From the NCBI GenBank assembly GCA_963082975.1, contig OY720348.1:65001719-65065718 (forward strand): a stretch of 64,000 nucleotides of DNA. The letters are read 5' to 3'. Below the pieces are notes generated by a model that was given only the letters and a program-made list of their open reading frames with translations, had not been told where the DNA came from and did no database searches. The first letter of the stretch is position 1. The number at the start of each line of letters is the position of its first letter. Source of the DNA: Labia minor (taxonomy: Eukaryota > Arthropoda > Insecta > Dermaptera > Spongiphoridae). The position numbers and the translations under genes were made by a program. Of this stretch, positions 1-13,039 are shown piece by piece.

Positions 1-160
1 TTATCCCTTTAATATTTGATAAAAATCAGACTTTTCCGTAAGAATTAAATGAAAATATTTAAGAAATCGATCAAATATGAATTTATTCGTCAATAGAATC
101 AGAAAATGAATAAAATAAAAAAAAAAGATAATTTTATTCCTCGTATTTAAAAAAGTAGGA
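1..160 (+). repeat. A10 monomer (160 bp) at the window edge
   Basis: The first monomer is the A10 type. It starts TTATCCC, has the G left half with GAATTA, carries CAATA in the right half, and replaces the usual AAAATATAAAAG segment by a run of ten A before GATA, which makes it 1 bp short. In the 3-24 kb part A10 always follows directly after the 162-bp marker monomer, so a marker monomer probably lies just outside the window. The window therefore begins inside a larger unit, about 3,381 bp (21 monomers) before the first visible marker. Confidence 0.9.
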
Positions 161-482
161 TTATCCCTTTAATATTTGATAAAAATCAGACTTTTCCATA
201 AGAATTCAATGAAAATATTTAAGAAATCGATCAAATATGAATTTATTCGTCAATAGAATCAGAAAATGAATAAAATAAAATATAAAAGATAATTTTATTC
301 CTCGTATTTAAAAAAGTAGGATTATCCCTTTAATATTTGATAAAAATCAGACTTTTCCGTAAGAATTAAATGAAAATATTTAAGAAATCGATCAAATATG
401 AATTTATTCGTCAATAGAATCAGAAAATGAATAAAATAAAATATCAAAGATAATTTTATCCCTCGTATTTAAAAAAGTAGGA

Positions 483-1126
483 TATTCCCTTTAATATTTG
501 AACATAATCAGACTTTTCTGTAAGAATCCAATGAAAATATTTAAGAAATCGATCAAATATGAATTTATTCGTCATTAGAATCAGAAAATGAATAAATTAA
601 AATATAAAAGATAATTTTATCCCTCGTATTTAAAAAAGTAGGATATTCCGTTTAATATTTGCACAAAATCAGACTTTTCCGTAAGAATTAAATGATAATA
701 TTTAAGAAATCTATCAAATATGAATTTATTCGTCACTAGAATCAGAAAATGAATAAAATAAAATATCAAAGATAATTTTATCCCTCGTATTTAAAAAAGT
801 AGGATTTTCCCTTTAATATTTGAACATAATCAGACTTTTCTGTAAGAATCCAATGAAAATATTTAAGAAATCGATCAAATATGAATTTATTCGTCATTAG
901 AATCAGAAAATGAATAAATTAAAATATAAAAGATAATTTTATCCCTCGTATTTAAAAAAGTAGGATATTCCGTTTAATATTTGCACAAAATCAGACTTTT
1001 CCGTAAGAATTAAATGATAATATTTAAGAAATCTATCAAATATGAATTTATTCGTCAATAGAATCAGAAAATGAATAAAATAAAATATCAAAGATAATTT
1101 TATCCCACGTATTTAAAAAAGTAGGA
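483..1126 (+). repeat. 322-bp dimer, two tandem copies (483-804, 805-1126)
   Basis: Each copy is an N-type monomer with CATTA and an unusual AATAAATTAAAA stretch, followed by a divergent monomer reading TATTCCG at its start, GCACAAAATCAGAC at 18-31 and AAATGATAAT in place of AAATGAAAAT. The two copies differ at a few sites: TATTCCC versus TTTTCCC at the start, CACTA versus CAATA in the second monomer, and CCCTCG versus CCCACG near the end. A third copy of the same dimer stands alone at 4508-4829. The GTTTAATA form (CCC to CCG) is confined to these dimers as far as I can see. Confidence 0.9.
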
Positions 1127-1499
1127 TTTTCCCTTTAATATTTGAACATAATCAGACTTTTCTGTAAGAATCCAATGAAAATATTTAAGAAATCTATCAA
1201 ATATGAATTTATTCGTCACTAGAATCAGAAAATGAATAAAATAAAATATCAAAGATAATTTTATCCCTCGTATTTAAAAAAGTAGGATTTTCCCTTTAAT
1301 ATTTGAACATAATCAAACTTTTCTATAAGAATCCAATGAAAATATTTAAGAAATCGATCAAATATGAATTTATTCGTCAATAGAATCAGAAAATGAATAA
1401 AATAAAATATCAAAGATAATTTTATCCCTCGTATTTAAAAAAGTAGGATTTTCCCTTTAATATTTGAACATAATCAGACTTTTCCGTAAGAATCCATTG

Positions 1500-2850
1500 A
1501 AAATATTTAAGAAATCTATCAAATATGAATTTATTCGTTATTAGAATCAGAAAATGAATAAAATAAAATATCAAAGATAATTTTATCCCTCGTATTTAAA
1601 AAAGTAGGATTTTCCCTTTAATATTTGATAAAAATCAGACTTTTCCGTAAGAATTAAATGAAAATATTTAAGAAATCTATCAAATATGAATTTATTCGTC
1701 ACTAGAATCAGAAAATGAAAAAAATAAAATATAAAAGATAATTTTATTCCTCGTATTTAAAAAAGAAGGATTTTCCCTTTAATATTTGATAAAAATCAGA
1801 CTTTTCCGTAAGAATTAAATGAAAATATTTAAGAAATCGATCAAATATGAATTTATTCGTCATTAGAATTAGAAAATGAATAAAATAAAATATAAAAGAT
1901 AATTTTATTCCTCGTATTTAAAAAAGTAGGATTATCCCTTTAATATTTGATAAAAATCAGACTTTTCCGTAAGAATTCAATAAAAATATTTAAGAAATCG
2001 ATCAAATATGAATTTATTCGTCACTAGAATCAGAAAATGAATAAAATAAAATATCAAAGATAATTTTATCCCTCGTATTTAAAAAAGTAGGATTTTCCCT
2101 TTAATATTTGAACATAATCAGACTTTTCTGTAAGAATCCAATGAAAATATTTAAGAAATCGATCAAATATGAATTTATTCGTCAATAGAATCAGAAAATG
2201 AATAAAATAAAATATCAAAGATAATTTTATCCCTCGTATTTAAAAAAGTAGGATTTTCCCTTTAATATTTGAACATAATCAGACTTTTCTGTAAGAATCC
2301 AATGAAAATATTTAAGAAATCGATCAAATATGAATTTATTCGTCAATAGAATCAGAAAATGAATAAAATAAAATATAAAAGATAATTTTATTCCTCGTAT
2401 TTAAAAAAGTAGGATTATCCCTTTAATATTTGATAAAAATCAGACTTTTCCGTAAGAATTCAATAAAAATATTTAAGAAATCTATCAAATATGAATTTAT
2501 TCGTTATTAGAATCAGAAAATGAATAAAATAAAATATCAAAGATAATTTTATCCCTCGTATTTAAAAAAGTAGGATTTTCCCTTTAATATTTGATAAAAA
2601 TCAGACTTTTCCGTAAGAATTAAATGAAAATATTTAAGAAATCTATCAAATATGAATTTATTCGTCACTAGAATCAGAAAATGAAAAAAATAAAATATAA
2701 AAGATAATTTTATTCCTCGTATTTAAAAAAGAAGGATTTTCCCTTTAATATTTGATAAAAATCAGACTTTTCCGTAAGAATTAAATGAAAATATTTAAGA
2801 AATCGATCAAATATGAATTTATTCGTCATTAGAATTAGAAAATGAATAAC
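1500..2850 (+). repeat. 966-bp period (6-monomer) partial duplication
   Basis: Three rare variants recur exactly 966 bp apart: ATGAAAAAAATAAAAT at 1715 and 2681, GAAGGA instead of GTAGGA at 1765 and 2731, and ATTAGAATTAG near 1863 and 2829. The monomer at 2415 is a chimera. Its left half, with the rare AATAAAAAT in place of AATGAAAAT, matches the monomer at 1932. Its right half (CTATC, TATTA, TATCAAAG) matches the monomer at 1449. The join lies in the invariant core. Similarity ends near 2850, where the second copy acquires a private AATAACATAAAA change. Confidence 0.85.
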
Positions 2851-3219
2851 ATAAAATATCAAAGATAATTTTATTCCTCGTATTTAAAAAAGTAGGATTG
2901 TCCCTTTAATATTTGAACATAATCAGACTTTTCTGTAAGAATCCAATGAAAATATTTAAGAAATCGATCAAATATGAATTTATTCGTCAATAGAATCAGA
3001 AAATGAATAAAATAAAATATAAAAGATAATTTTATTCCTCGTATTTAAAAAAGTAGGATTGTCCCTTTAATATTTGAACAAAATCAGACATTTCCGTAAG
3101 AATTCAATGAAAATATTTAAGAAATCGATCAAATATGAATTTATTCGTCATTAGAATCAGAAAATGAATAAAATAAAATATATAAGATAATTTTATCCCT
3201 CGTATTTAAAAAAGTAGGA

Positions 3220-5634
3220 TTTTCCCTTTAATATTTGAACAAAATCAGACATTTCCGTAAGAATTCAATGAAAATATTTAAGAAATCGATCAAATATGAA
3301 TTTATTCGTCATTAGAAATCTGAAAATGAATAAAATAAAATAAAAAAGATAATTTTATCCCTCGTATTTAAAAAAGTAGGATTATCCCTTTAATATTTGA
3401 TAAAAATCAGACTTTTCCGTAAGAATTAAATGAAAATATTTAAGAAATCGTTCAAATATGAATTTATTCGTCAATAGAATCAGAAAATGAATAAAATAAA
3501 AAAAAAAGATAATTTTATTCCTCGTATTTAAAAAAGTAGGATTATCCCTTTAATATTTGATAAAAATCAGACTTTTCCGTAAGAATTCAATGAAAATATT
3601 TAAGAAATCGATCAAATATGAATTTATTCGTCAATAGAATCAGAAAATGAATAAAATAAAATATAAAAGATAATTTTATTCCTCGTATTTAAAAAAGTAG
3701 GATTATCCCTTTAATATTTGATAAAAATCAGACTTTTCCGTAAGAATTAAATGAAAATATTTAAGAAATCTATCAAATATGAATTTATTCGTTATTAGAA
3801 TCAGAAAATGAATAAAATAAAATATAAAAGATAATTTTATCCCTCGTATTTAAAAAAGTAGGATTTTCCCTTTAATATTTGATAAAAATCAGACTTTTCC
3901 GTAAGAATTAAATGAAAATATTTAAGAAATCTATCAAATATGAATTTATTCGTTATTAGAATCAGAAAATGAATAAAATAAAATATAAAAGATAATTTTA
4001 TCCCTCGTATTTAAAAAAGTAGGATTTTCCCTTTAATATTTGATAAAAATCAGACTTTTCCGTAAGAATTCAATGAAAATATTTAAGAAATCTATCAAAT
4101 ATGAATTTATTCGTTATTAGAATCAGAAAATGAATAAAATAAAATATAAAAGATAATTTTATCCCTCGTATTTAAAAAAGTAGGATTTTCCCTTTAATAT
4201 TTGATAAAAATCAGACTTTTCCGTAAGAATTCAATGAAAATATTTAAGAAATCGATCAAATATGAATTTATTCGTCATTAGAATCAGAAAATGAATAAAA
4301 TAAAATATCAAAGATAATTTTATCCCTCGTATTTAAAAAAGTAGGTTTTTCCCTTTAATATTTGATCAAAATCAGACTTTTCCGTAAGAATTCAATGAAA
4401 ATATTTAAGAAATCGATCAAATATGAATTTATTCGTCATTAGAATCTGAAAATGAATTAAATAAAATATCAAAGATAATTTTATCCCTCGTATTTAAAAA
4501 AGTAGGATTTTCCCTTTAATATTTGAACATAATCAGACTTTTCTGTAAGAATCCAATGAAAATATTTAAGAAATCGATCAAATATGAATTTATTCGTCAT
4601 TAGAATCAGAAAATGAATAAATTAAAATATAAAAGATAATTTTATCCCTCGTATTTAAAAAAGTAGGATATTCCGTTTAATATTTGCACAAAATCAGACT
4701 TTTCCGTAAGAATTAAATGATAATATTTAAGAAATCTATCAAATATGAATTTATTCGTTATTAGAATCAGAAAATGAATAAAATAAAATATCAAAGATAA
4801 TTTTATCCCTCGTATTTAAAAAAGTAGGATTTTCCCTTTAATATTTGATAAAAATCAGACTTTTCCGTAAGAATTAAATGAAAATATTTAAGAAATCTAT
4901 CAAATATGAATTTATTCGTCACTAGAATCAGAAAATGAAAAAAATAAAATATAAAAGATAATTTTATCCCTCGTATTTAAAAAAGTAGGATTTTCCCTTT
5001 AATATTTGAACATAATCAGACTTTTCTGTAAGAATCCAATGAAAATATTTAAGAAATCGATCAAATATGAATTTATTCGTCAATAGAATCAGAAAATGAA
5101 TAAAATAAAATATCAAAGATAATTTTATCCCTCGTATTTAAAAAATTAGGATTTTCCCTTTAATATTTGCACAAAATCAGTCTTTTCCGTAAGAATTCAA
5201 TGAAAATATTTAAGAAATCTATCAAATATGAATTTATTCGTCACTAGAATCAGAAAATGAATAAAATAAAATATCAAAGATAATTTTATCCCTCGTATTT
5301 AAAAAAGTAGGATTGTCCCTTTAATATTTGAACATAATCAGACTTTTCTGTAAGAATCCAATGAAAATATTTAAGAAATCGATCAAATATGAATTTATTC
5401 GTCAATAGAATCAGAAAATGAATAAAATAAAATATAAAAGATAATTTTATTCCTCGTATTTAAAAAAGTAGGATTGTCCCTTTAATATTTGAACAAAATC
5501 AGACATTTCCGTAAGAATTCAATGAAAATATTTAAGAAATCGATCAAATATGAATTTATTCGTCATTAGAATCAGAAAATGAATAAAATAAAATATATAA
5601 GATAATTTTATCCCTCGTATTTAAAAAAGTAGGA
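3220..5634 (+). repeat. 15-monomer unit opened by marker plus A10 monomers
   Basis: 2,415 bp from one 162-bp marker monomer (ATTAGAAATCTG at 3311) to the next (5726). Order: A-type marker; A10 monomer at 3382; three G monomers starting TTATCCC or TTTTCCC with CAATA then TATTA right halves; two G monomers with GAATTC; B monomer with GTAGGTTTTTCCC at 4347; the isolated 322-bp dimer at 4508-4829; then G, N and C types; N and A types starting TTGTCCC. The first seven or so monomers are shared with the units that start at 5635 and 8210, and the second half differs. A private TTCAAAT change stands in the A10 monomer near 3450. Confidence 0.85.
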
Positions 5635-8209
5635 TTTTCCCTTTAATATTTGAACAAAATCAGACATTTCCGTAAGAATTCAATGAAAATATTTAAGAAA
5701 TCGATCAAATATGAATTTATTCGTCATTAGAAATCTGAAAATGAATAAAATAAAATAAAAAAGATAATTTTATCCCTCGTATTTAAAAAAGTAGGATTAT
5801 CCCTTTAATATTTGATAAAAATCAGACTTTTCCGTAAGAATTAAATGAAAATATTTAAGAAATCGATCAAATATGAATTTATTCGTCAATAGAATCAGAA
5901 AATGAATAAAATAAAAAAAAAAGATAATTTTATTCCTCGTATTTAAAAAAGTAGGATTATCCCTTTAATATTTGATAAAAATCAGACTTTTCCGTAAGAA
6001 TTCAATGAAAATATTTAAGAAATCGATCAAATATGAATGTATTCGTCAATAGAATCAGAAAATGAATAAAATAAAATATAAAAGATAATTTTATTCCTCG
6101 TATTTAAAAAAGTAGGATTATCCCTTTAATATTTGATAAAAATCAGACTTTTCCGTAAGAATTAAATGAAAATATTTAAGAAATCTATCAAATATGAATT
6201 TATTCGTTATTAGAATCAGAAAATGAATAAAATAAAATATAAAAGATAATTTTATCCCTCGTATTTAAAAAAGTAGGATTTTCCCTTTAATATTTGATAA
6301 AAATCAGACTTTTCCGTAAGAATTAAATGAAAATATTTAAGAAATCTATCAAATATGAATTTATTCGTTATTAGAATCAGAAAATGATTAAAATAAAATA
6401 TAAAAGATAATTTTATCCCTCGTATTTAAAAAAGTAGGATTTTCCCTTTAATATTTGATAAAAATCAGACTTTTCCGTAAGAATTCAATGAAAATATTTA
6501 AGAAATCTATCAAATATGAATTTATTCGTTATTAGAATCAGAAAATGAATAAAATAAAATATAAAAGATAATTTTATCCCTCGTATTTAAAAAAGTAGGA
6601 TTTTCCCTTTAATATTTGATAAAAATCAGACTTTTCCGTAAGAATTCAATGAAAATATTTAAGAAATCGATCAAATATGAATTTATTCGTCATTAGAATC
6701 AGAAAATGAATAAAATAAAATATCAAAGATAATTTTATCCCTCGTATTTAAAAAAGTAGGTTTTTCCCTTTAATATTTGATCAAAATCAGACTTTTCCGT
6801 AAGAATTCAATGAAAATATTTAAGAAATCGATCAAATATGAATTTATTCGTCATTAGAATCTGAAAATGAATTAAATAAAATATCAAAGATAATTTTATC
6901 CCTGTATTTAAAAAAGTAGGATTTTCCCTTTAATATTTGAACAAAATCACTCTTATCTGAATGAATTCAATGAAAATATTTAAGAAATCGATCAAATATG
7001 AATTTATTCGTCATTAGAATCTGAAAATTAATAAAATAAAATATAAAAGATAATTTTATCCCTCGTATTTAAAAAAGTAGGATTTTCCCTTTAATATTTG
7101 CACAAAATCAGTCTTTTCCGTAAGAATTCAATGAAAATATTTAAGAAATCTATCAAATATGAATTTATTCGTCACTAGAATCAGAAAATGAATAAAATAA
7201 AATATCAAAGATAATTTTATCCCTCGTATTTAAAAAAGTAGGATTTTCCCTTTAATATTTGAACATAATCAGACTTTTCTGTAAGAATCCAATGAAAATA
7301 TTTAAGAAATCGATCAAATATGAATTTATTCGTCAATAGAATCAGAAAATGAATAAAATAAAATATAAAAGATAATTTTATTCCTCGTATTTAAAAAAGT
7401 AGGATTATCCCTTTAATATTTGATAAAAATCAGACTTTTCCGTAAGAATCCAATGAAAATATTTAAGAAATCGATCAAATATGAATTTATTCGTCAATAG
7501 AATCAGAAAATGAATAAAATAAAATATAAAAGATAATTTTATTCCTCGTATTTAAAAAAGTAGGATTATCCCTTTAATATTTGATAAAAATCAGACTTTT
7601 CCGTAAGAATTAAATGAAAATATTTAAGAAATCTATCAAATATGAATTTATTCGTCACTAGAATCAGAAAATGAATAAAATAAAATATCAAAGATAATTT
7701 TATCCCTCGTATTTAAAAAAGTAGGATTTTCCCTTTAATATTTGAACATAATCAGACTTTTCTGTAAGAATCCAATGAAAATATTTAAGAAATCGATCAA
7801 ATATGAATTTATTCGTCACTAGAATCAGAAAATGAATAAAATAAAATATCAAAGATAATTTTATCCCTCGTATTTAAAAAATTAGCATTTTCCCTTTAAT
7901 ATTTGAACATAATCAGACTTTTCTGTAAGAATCCAATGAAAATATTTAAGAAATCGATCAAATATGAATTTATTCGTCAATAGAATCAGAAAATGAATAA
8001 AATAAAATATAAAAGATAATTTTATTCCTCGTATTTAAAAAAGTAGGATTGTCCCTTTAATATTTGAACAAAATCAGACATTTCCGTAAGAATTCAATGA
8101 AAATATTTAAGAAATCGATCAAATATGAATTTATTCGTCATTAGAATCAGAAAATGAATAAAATAAAATATATAAGATAATTTTATCCCTCGTATTTAAA
8201 AAAGTAGGA
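5635..8209 (+). repeat. 16-monomer unit, copy 1 (2,575 bp)
   Basis: Starts at a marker monomer (ATTAGAAATCTG at 5726) and A10 (5797) and ends before the next marker (8301). It shares the rare GATTAAAATA variant at 6386 with position 8961, exactly 2,575 bp downstream. Content after A10: G monomers, B monomer at 6762, L monomer at 6922, C monomer at 7083, N, two G monomers, N, TTAGCA-preceded N, and an A monomer at 8049. The monomer at 6762-6921 is 160 bp because CCCTCGTA has lost a C (CCCTGTA near 6901), the only such loss I see in the window. A private AATGTATTCG stands near 6036. Confidence 0.87.
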
Positions 8210-10785
8210 TTTTCCCTTTAATATTTGAACAAAATCAGACATTTCCGTAAGAATTCAATGAAAATATTTAAGAAATCGATCAAATATGAATTTATTCGTC
8301 ATTAGAAATCTGAAAATGAATAAAATAAAATAAAAAAGATAATTTTATCCCTCGTATTTAAAAAAGTAGGATTATCCCTTTAATATTTGATAAAAATCAG
8401 ACTTTTCCGTAAGAATTAAATGAAAATATTTAAGAAATCGATCAAATATGAATTTATTCGTCAATAGAATCAGAAAATGAATAAAATAAAAAAAAAAGAT
8501 AATTTTATTCCTCGTATTTAAAAAAGTAGGATTATCCCTTTAATATTTGATAAAAATCAGACTTTTCCGTAAGAATTCAATGAAAATATTTAAGAAATCG
8601 ATCAAATATGAATTTATTCGTCAATAGAATCAGAAAATGAATAAAATAAAATATAAAAGATAATTTTATTCCTCGTATTTAAAAAAGTAGGATTATCCCT
8701 TTAATATTTGATAAAAATCAGACTTTTCCGTAAGAATTAAATGAAAATATTTAAGAAATCTATCAAATATGAATTTATTCGTTATTAGAATCAGAAAATG
8801 AATAAAATAAAATATAAAAGATAATTTTATCCCTCGTATTTAAAAAAGTAGGATTTTCCCTTTAATATTTGATAAAAATCAGACTTTTCCGTAAGAATTA
8901 AATGAAAATATTTAAGAAATCTATCAAATATGAATTTATTCGTTATTAGAATCAGAAAATGATTAAAATAAAATATAAAAGATAATTTTATCCCTCGTAT
9001 TTAAAAAAGTAGGATTTTCCCTTTAATATTTGATAAAAATCAGACTTTTCCGTAAGAATTCAATGAAAATATTTAAGAAATCTATCAAATATGAATTTAT
9101 TCGTTATTAGAATCAGAAAATGAATAAAATAAAATATAAAAGATAATTTTATCCCTCGTATTTAAAAAAGTAGGATTTTCCCTTTAATATTTGATAAAAA
9201 TCAGACTTTTCCGTAAGAATTCAATGAAAATATTTAAGAAATCGATCAAATATGAATTTATTCGTCATTAGAATCAGAAAATGAATAAAATAAAATATCA
9301 AAGATAATTTTATCCCTCGTATTTAAAAAAGTAGGTTTTTCCCTTTAATATTTGATCAAAATCAGACTTTTCCGTAAGAATTCAATGAAAATATTTAAGA
9401 AATCGATCAAATATGAATTTATTCGTCATTAGAATCTGAAAATGAATTAAATAAAATATCAAAGATAATTTTATCCCTCGTATTTAAAAAAGTAGGATTT
9501 TCCCTTTAATATTTGAACAAAATCACTCTTATCTGAATGAATTCAATGAAAATATTTAAGAAATCGATCAAATATGAATTTATTCGTCATTAGAATCTGA
9601 AAATTAATAAAATAAAATATAAAAGATAATTTTATCCCTCGTATTTAAAAAAGTAGGATTTTCCCTTTAATATTTGCACAAAATCAGTCTTTTCCGTAAG
9701 AATTCAATGAAAATATTTAAGAAATCTATCAAATATGAATTTATTCGTCACTAGAATCAGAAAATGAATAAAATAAAATATCAAAGATAATTTTATCCCT
9801 CGTATTTAAAAAAGTAGGATTTTCCCTTTAATATTTGAACATAATCAGACTTTTCTGTAAGAATCCAATGAAAATATTTAAGAAATCGATCAAATATGAA
9901 TTTATTCGTCAATAGAATCAGAAAATGAATAAAATAAAATATCAAAGATAATTTTATCCCTCGTATTTAAAAAAGTAGGATTTTCCCTTTAATATTTGAA
10001 CATAATCAGACTTTTCTGTAAGAATCCAATGAAAATATTTAAGAAATCGATCAAATATGAATTTATTCGTCAATAGAATCAGAAAATGAATAAAATAAAA
10101 TATAAAAGATAATTTTATTCCTCGTATTTAAAAAAGTAGGATTATCCCTTTAATATTTGATAAAAATCAGACTTTTCCGTAAGAATCCAATGAAAATATT
10201 TAAGAAATCGATCAAATATGAATTTATTCGTCAATAGAATCAGAAAATGAATAAAATAAAATATAAAAGATAATTTTATTCCTCGTATTTAAAAAAGTAG
10301 GATTTTCCCTTTAATATTTGATAAAAATCAGACTTTTCCGTAAGAATTAAATGAAAATATTTAAGAAATCTATCAAATATGAATTTATTCGTCACTAGAA
10401 TCAGAAAATGAATAAAATAAAATATCAAAGATAATTTTATCCCTCGTATTTAAAAAAGTAGGATTTTCCCTTTAATATTTGAACATAATCAGACTTTTCT
10501 GTAAGAATCCAATGAAAATATTTAAGAAATCGATCAAATATGAATTTATTCGTCACTAGAATCAGAAAATGAATAAAATAAAATATCAAAGATAATTTTA
10601 TCCCTCGTATTTAAAAAATTAGCATTTTCCCTTTAATATTTGAACATAATCAGACTTTTCTGTAAGAATCCAATGAAAATATTTAAGAAATCGATCAAAT
10701 ATGAATTTATTCGTCAATAGAATCAGAAAATGAATAAAATAAAATATCAAAGATAATTTTATCCCTCGTATTTAAAAAATTAGGA
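8210..10785 (+). repeat. 16-monomer unit, copy 2, with one monomer gained and one lost
   Basis: Aligns to 5635-8209. The first ten monomers match at an offset of 2,575-2,576 bp, the 1-bp shift being the missing C in copy 1. An extra N monomer (CAATA, TATCAAAG) is then present at 9820, after which 9981-10785 matches 7244-8048 at an offset of 2,737 bp. The A-type monomer that closes copy 1 (8049) is absent; a C-type monomer (TTAGGATTTTCCC, GCACAAAATC) follows at 10786 instead. The monomer count is therefore the same by compensation. Confidence 0.83.
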
Positions 10786-11980
10786 TTTTCCCTTTAATAT
10801 TTGCACAAAATCAGTCTTTTCCGTAAGAATTCAATGAAAATATTTAAGAAATCTATCAAATATGAATTTATTCGTCAATAGAATCAGAAAATGAATAAAA
10901 TAAAATATAAAAGATAATTTTATTCCTCGTATTTAAAAAAGTAGGATTATCCCTTTAATATTTGATAAAAATCAGACTTTTCCGTAAGAATTAAATGAAA
11001 ATATTTAAGAAATCTATCAAATATGAATTTATTCGTTATTAGAATCAGAAAATGAATAAAATAAAATATAAAAGATAATTTTATCCCTCGTATTTAAAAA
11101 AGTAGGATTTTCCCTTTAATATTTGATAAAAATCAGACTTTTCCGTAAGAATTAAATGAAAATATTTAAGAAATCTATCAAATATGAATTTATTCGTTAT
11201 TAGAATCAGAAAATGAATAAAATAAAATATAAAAGATAATTTTATCCCTCGTATTTAAAAAAGTAGGATTTTCCCTTTAATATTTGATAAAAATCAGACT
11301 TTTCCGTAAGAATTCAATGAAAATATTTAAGAAATCTATCAAATATGAATTTATTCGTTATTAGAATCAGAAAATGAATAAAATAAAATATAAAAGATAA
11401 TTTTATCCCTCGTATTTAAAAAAGTAGGATTTTCCCTTTAATATTTGATAAAAATCAGACTTTTCCGTAAGAATTCAATGAAAATATTTAAGAAATCGAT
11501 CAAATATGAATTTATTCGTCATTAGAATCTGAAAATGAATTAAATAAAATATCAAAGATAATTTTATCCCTCGTATTTAAAAAAGTAGGATTTTCCCTTT
11601 AATATTTGAACAAAATCACTCTTATCTGAATGAATTCAATGAAAATATTTAAGAAATCGATCAAATATGAATTTATTCGTCATTAGAATCTGAAAATTAA
11701 TAAAATAAAATATAAAAGATAATTTTATCCCTCGTATTTAAAAAAGTAGGATTTTCCCTTTAATATTTGCACAAAATCAGTCTTTTCCGTAAGAATTCAA
11801 TGAAAATATTTAAGAAATCGATCAAATATGAATTTATTCGTCAATAGAATCAGAAAATGAATAAAATAAAATATAAAAGATAATTTTATTCCTCGTATTT
11901 AAAAAAGTAGGATTATCCCTTTAATATTTGATAAAAATCAGACTTTTCCGTAAGAATTCAATGAAAATATTTAAGAAATC
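10786..11980 (+). repeat. 7.5-monomer segment, also present at 24793-25987
   Basis: Order: C (CTATC, CAATA), G (TTATCCC, GAATTA, TATTA), G (GAATTA, TATTA), G (GAATTC, TATTA), G (CATTAGAATCTG, GAATTAAA), L (AAAATTAATA), C (CAATA), then the left half of a TTATCCC G monomer. The same order and diagnostic variants occur 14,007 bp (87 monomers) downstream. The two diverge inside the monomers at 11913 and 25920, where the right half is CAATA here and CACTA there, so the change of partner falls in the invariant core. Confidence 0.85.
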
Positions 11981-12878
11981 GATCAAATATGAATTTATTC
12001 GTCAATAGAATCAGAAAATGAATAAAATAAAATATAAAAGATAATTTTATTCCTCGTATTTAAAAAAGTAGGATTATCCCTTTAATATTTGATAAAAATC
12101 AGACTTTTCCGTAAGAATTAAATGAAAATATTTAAGAAATCTATCAAATATGAATTTATTCGTCACTAGAATCAGAAAATGAATAAAATAAAATATCAAA
12201 GATAATTTTATCCCTCGTATTTAAAAAAGTAGGATTTTCCCTTTAATATTTGAACATAATCAGACTTTTCTGTAAGAATCCAATGAAAATATTTAAGAAA
12301 TCGATCAAATATGAATTTATTCGTCACTAGAATCAGAAAATGAATAAAATAAAATATCAAAGATAATTTTATCCCTCGTATTTAAAAAAGTAGGATTTTC
12401 CCTTTAATATTTGAACATAATCAGACTTTTCTGTAAGAATCCAATGAAAATATTTAAGAAATCGATCAAATATGAATTTATTCGTCAATAGAATCAGAAA
12501 ATGAATAAAATAAAATATCAAAGATAATTTTATCCCTCGTATATAAAAAAGTAGGATTTTCCCTTTAATATTTGATCAAAATCAGACTTTTCCGTAAGAA
12601 TTCAATGAAAATATTTAAGAAATCGATCAAATATGAATTTATTCGTCATTAGAATCAGAAAATTAATAAAATAAAATATCAAAGATAATTTTATCCCTCG
12701 TATTTAAAAAATTAGCATTTTCCCTTTAATATTTGAACATAATCAGACTTTTCTGTAAGAATCCAATGAAAATATTTAAGAAATCGATCAAATATGAATT
12801 TATTCGTCACTAGAATCAGAAAATGAATAAAATAAAATATCAAAGATAATTTTATCCCTCGTATTTAAAAAAGTAGGA
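11913..12878 (+). repeat. 6-monomer string, recurs 50 kb away at 62148-63113
   Basis: Order: G (TTATCCC, GAATTC, CAATA, TTATTCC), G (TTATCCC, GAATTA, CACTA), N (CACTA), N (CAATA, ending GTATATAAAAAAGTAGG), B without the GTAGGT change but with AAAATTAATA, then TTAGCA-preceded N (CACTA). All six and the rare TATATAAAA variant reappear in the same order 50,235 bp downstream (312 monomers plus 3 bp, matching the summed indels between). The neighbours differ on both sides: an A monomer follows at 12879. Confidence 0.85.
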
Positions 12879-13039
12879 TTTTCCCTTTAATATTTGAACA
12901 AAATCAGACATTTCCGTAAGAATTCAATGAAAATATTTAAGAAATCGATCAAATATGAATTTATTCGTCATTAGAATCAGAAAATGAATAAAATAAAATA
13001 TATAAGATAATTTTATCCCTCGTATTTAAAAAAGTAGGA

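Noticed and set aside
85..105. Possible CENP-B box at TTCGTCATTAGAATC (and the same place in every monomer)
   Set aside because: Only the TTCG half fits. The required A after four bases is T, and the CGGG end is AATC. It does not match the nTTCGnnnnAnnCGGGn pattern in any monomer class I looked at.
109..124. Internal sub-repeat (AATAAAATAAAA, and a faint likeness between AAATATGAATTTATT and AAAATGAATAAAAT) as evidence the monomer arose from a shorter unit
   Set aside because: In DNA with 78% A+T such resemblances are expected by chance, and no consistent sub-period runs through the monomer.
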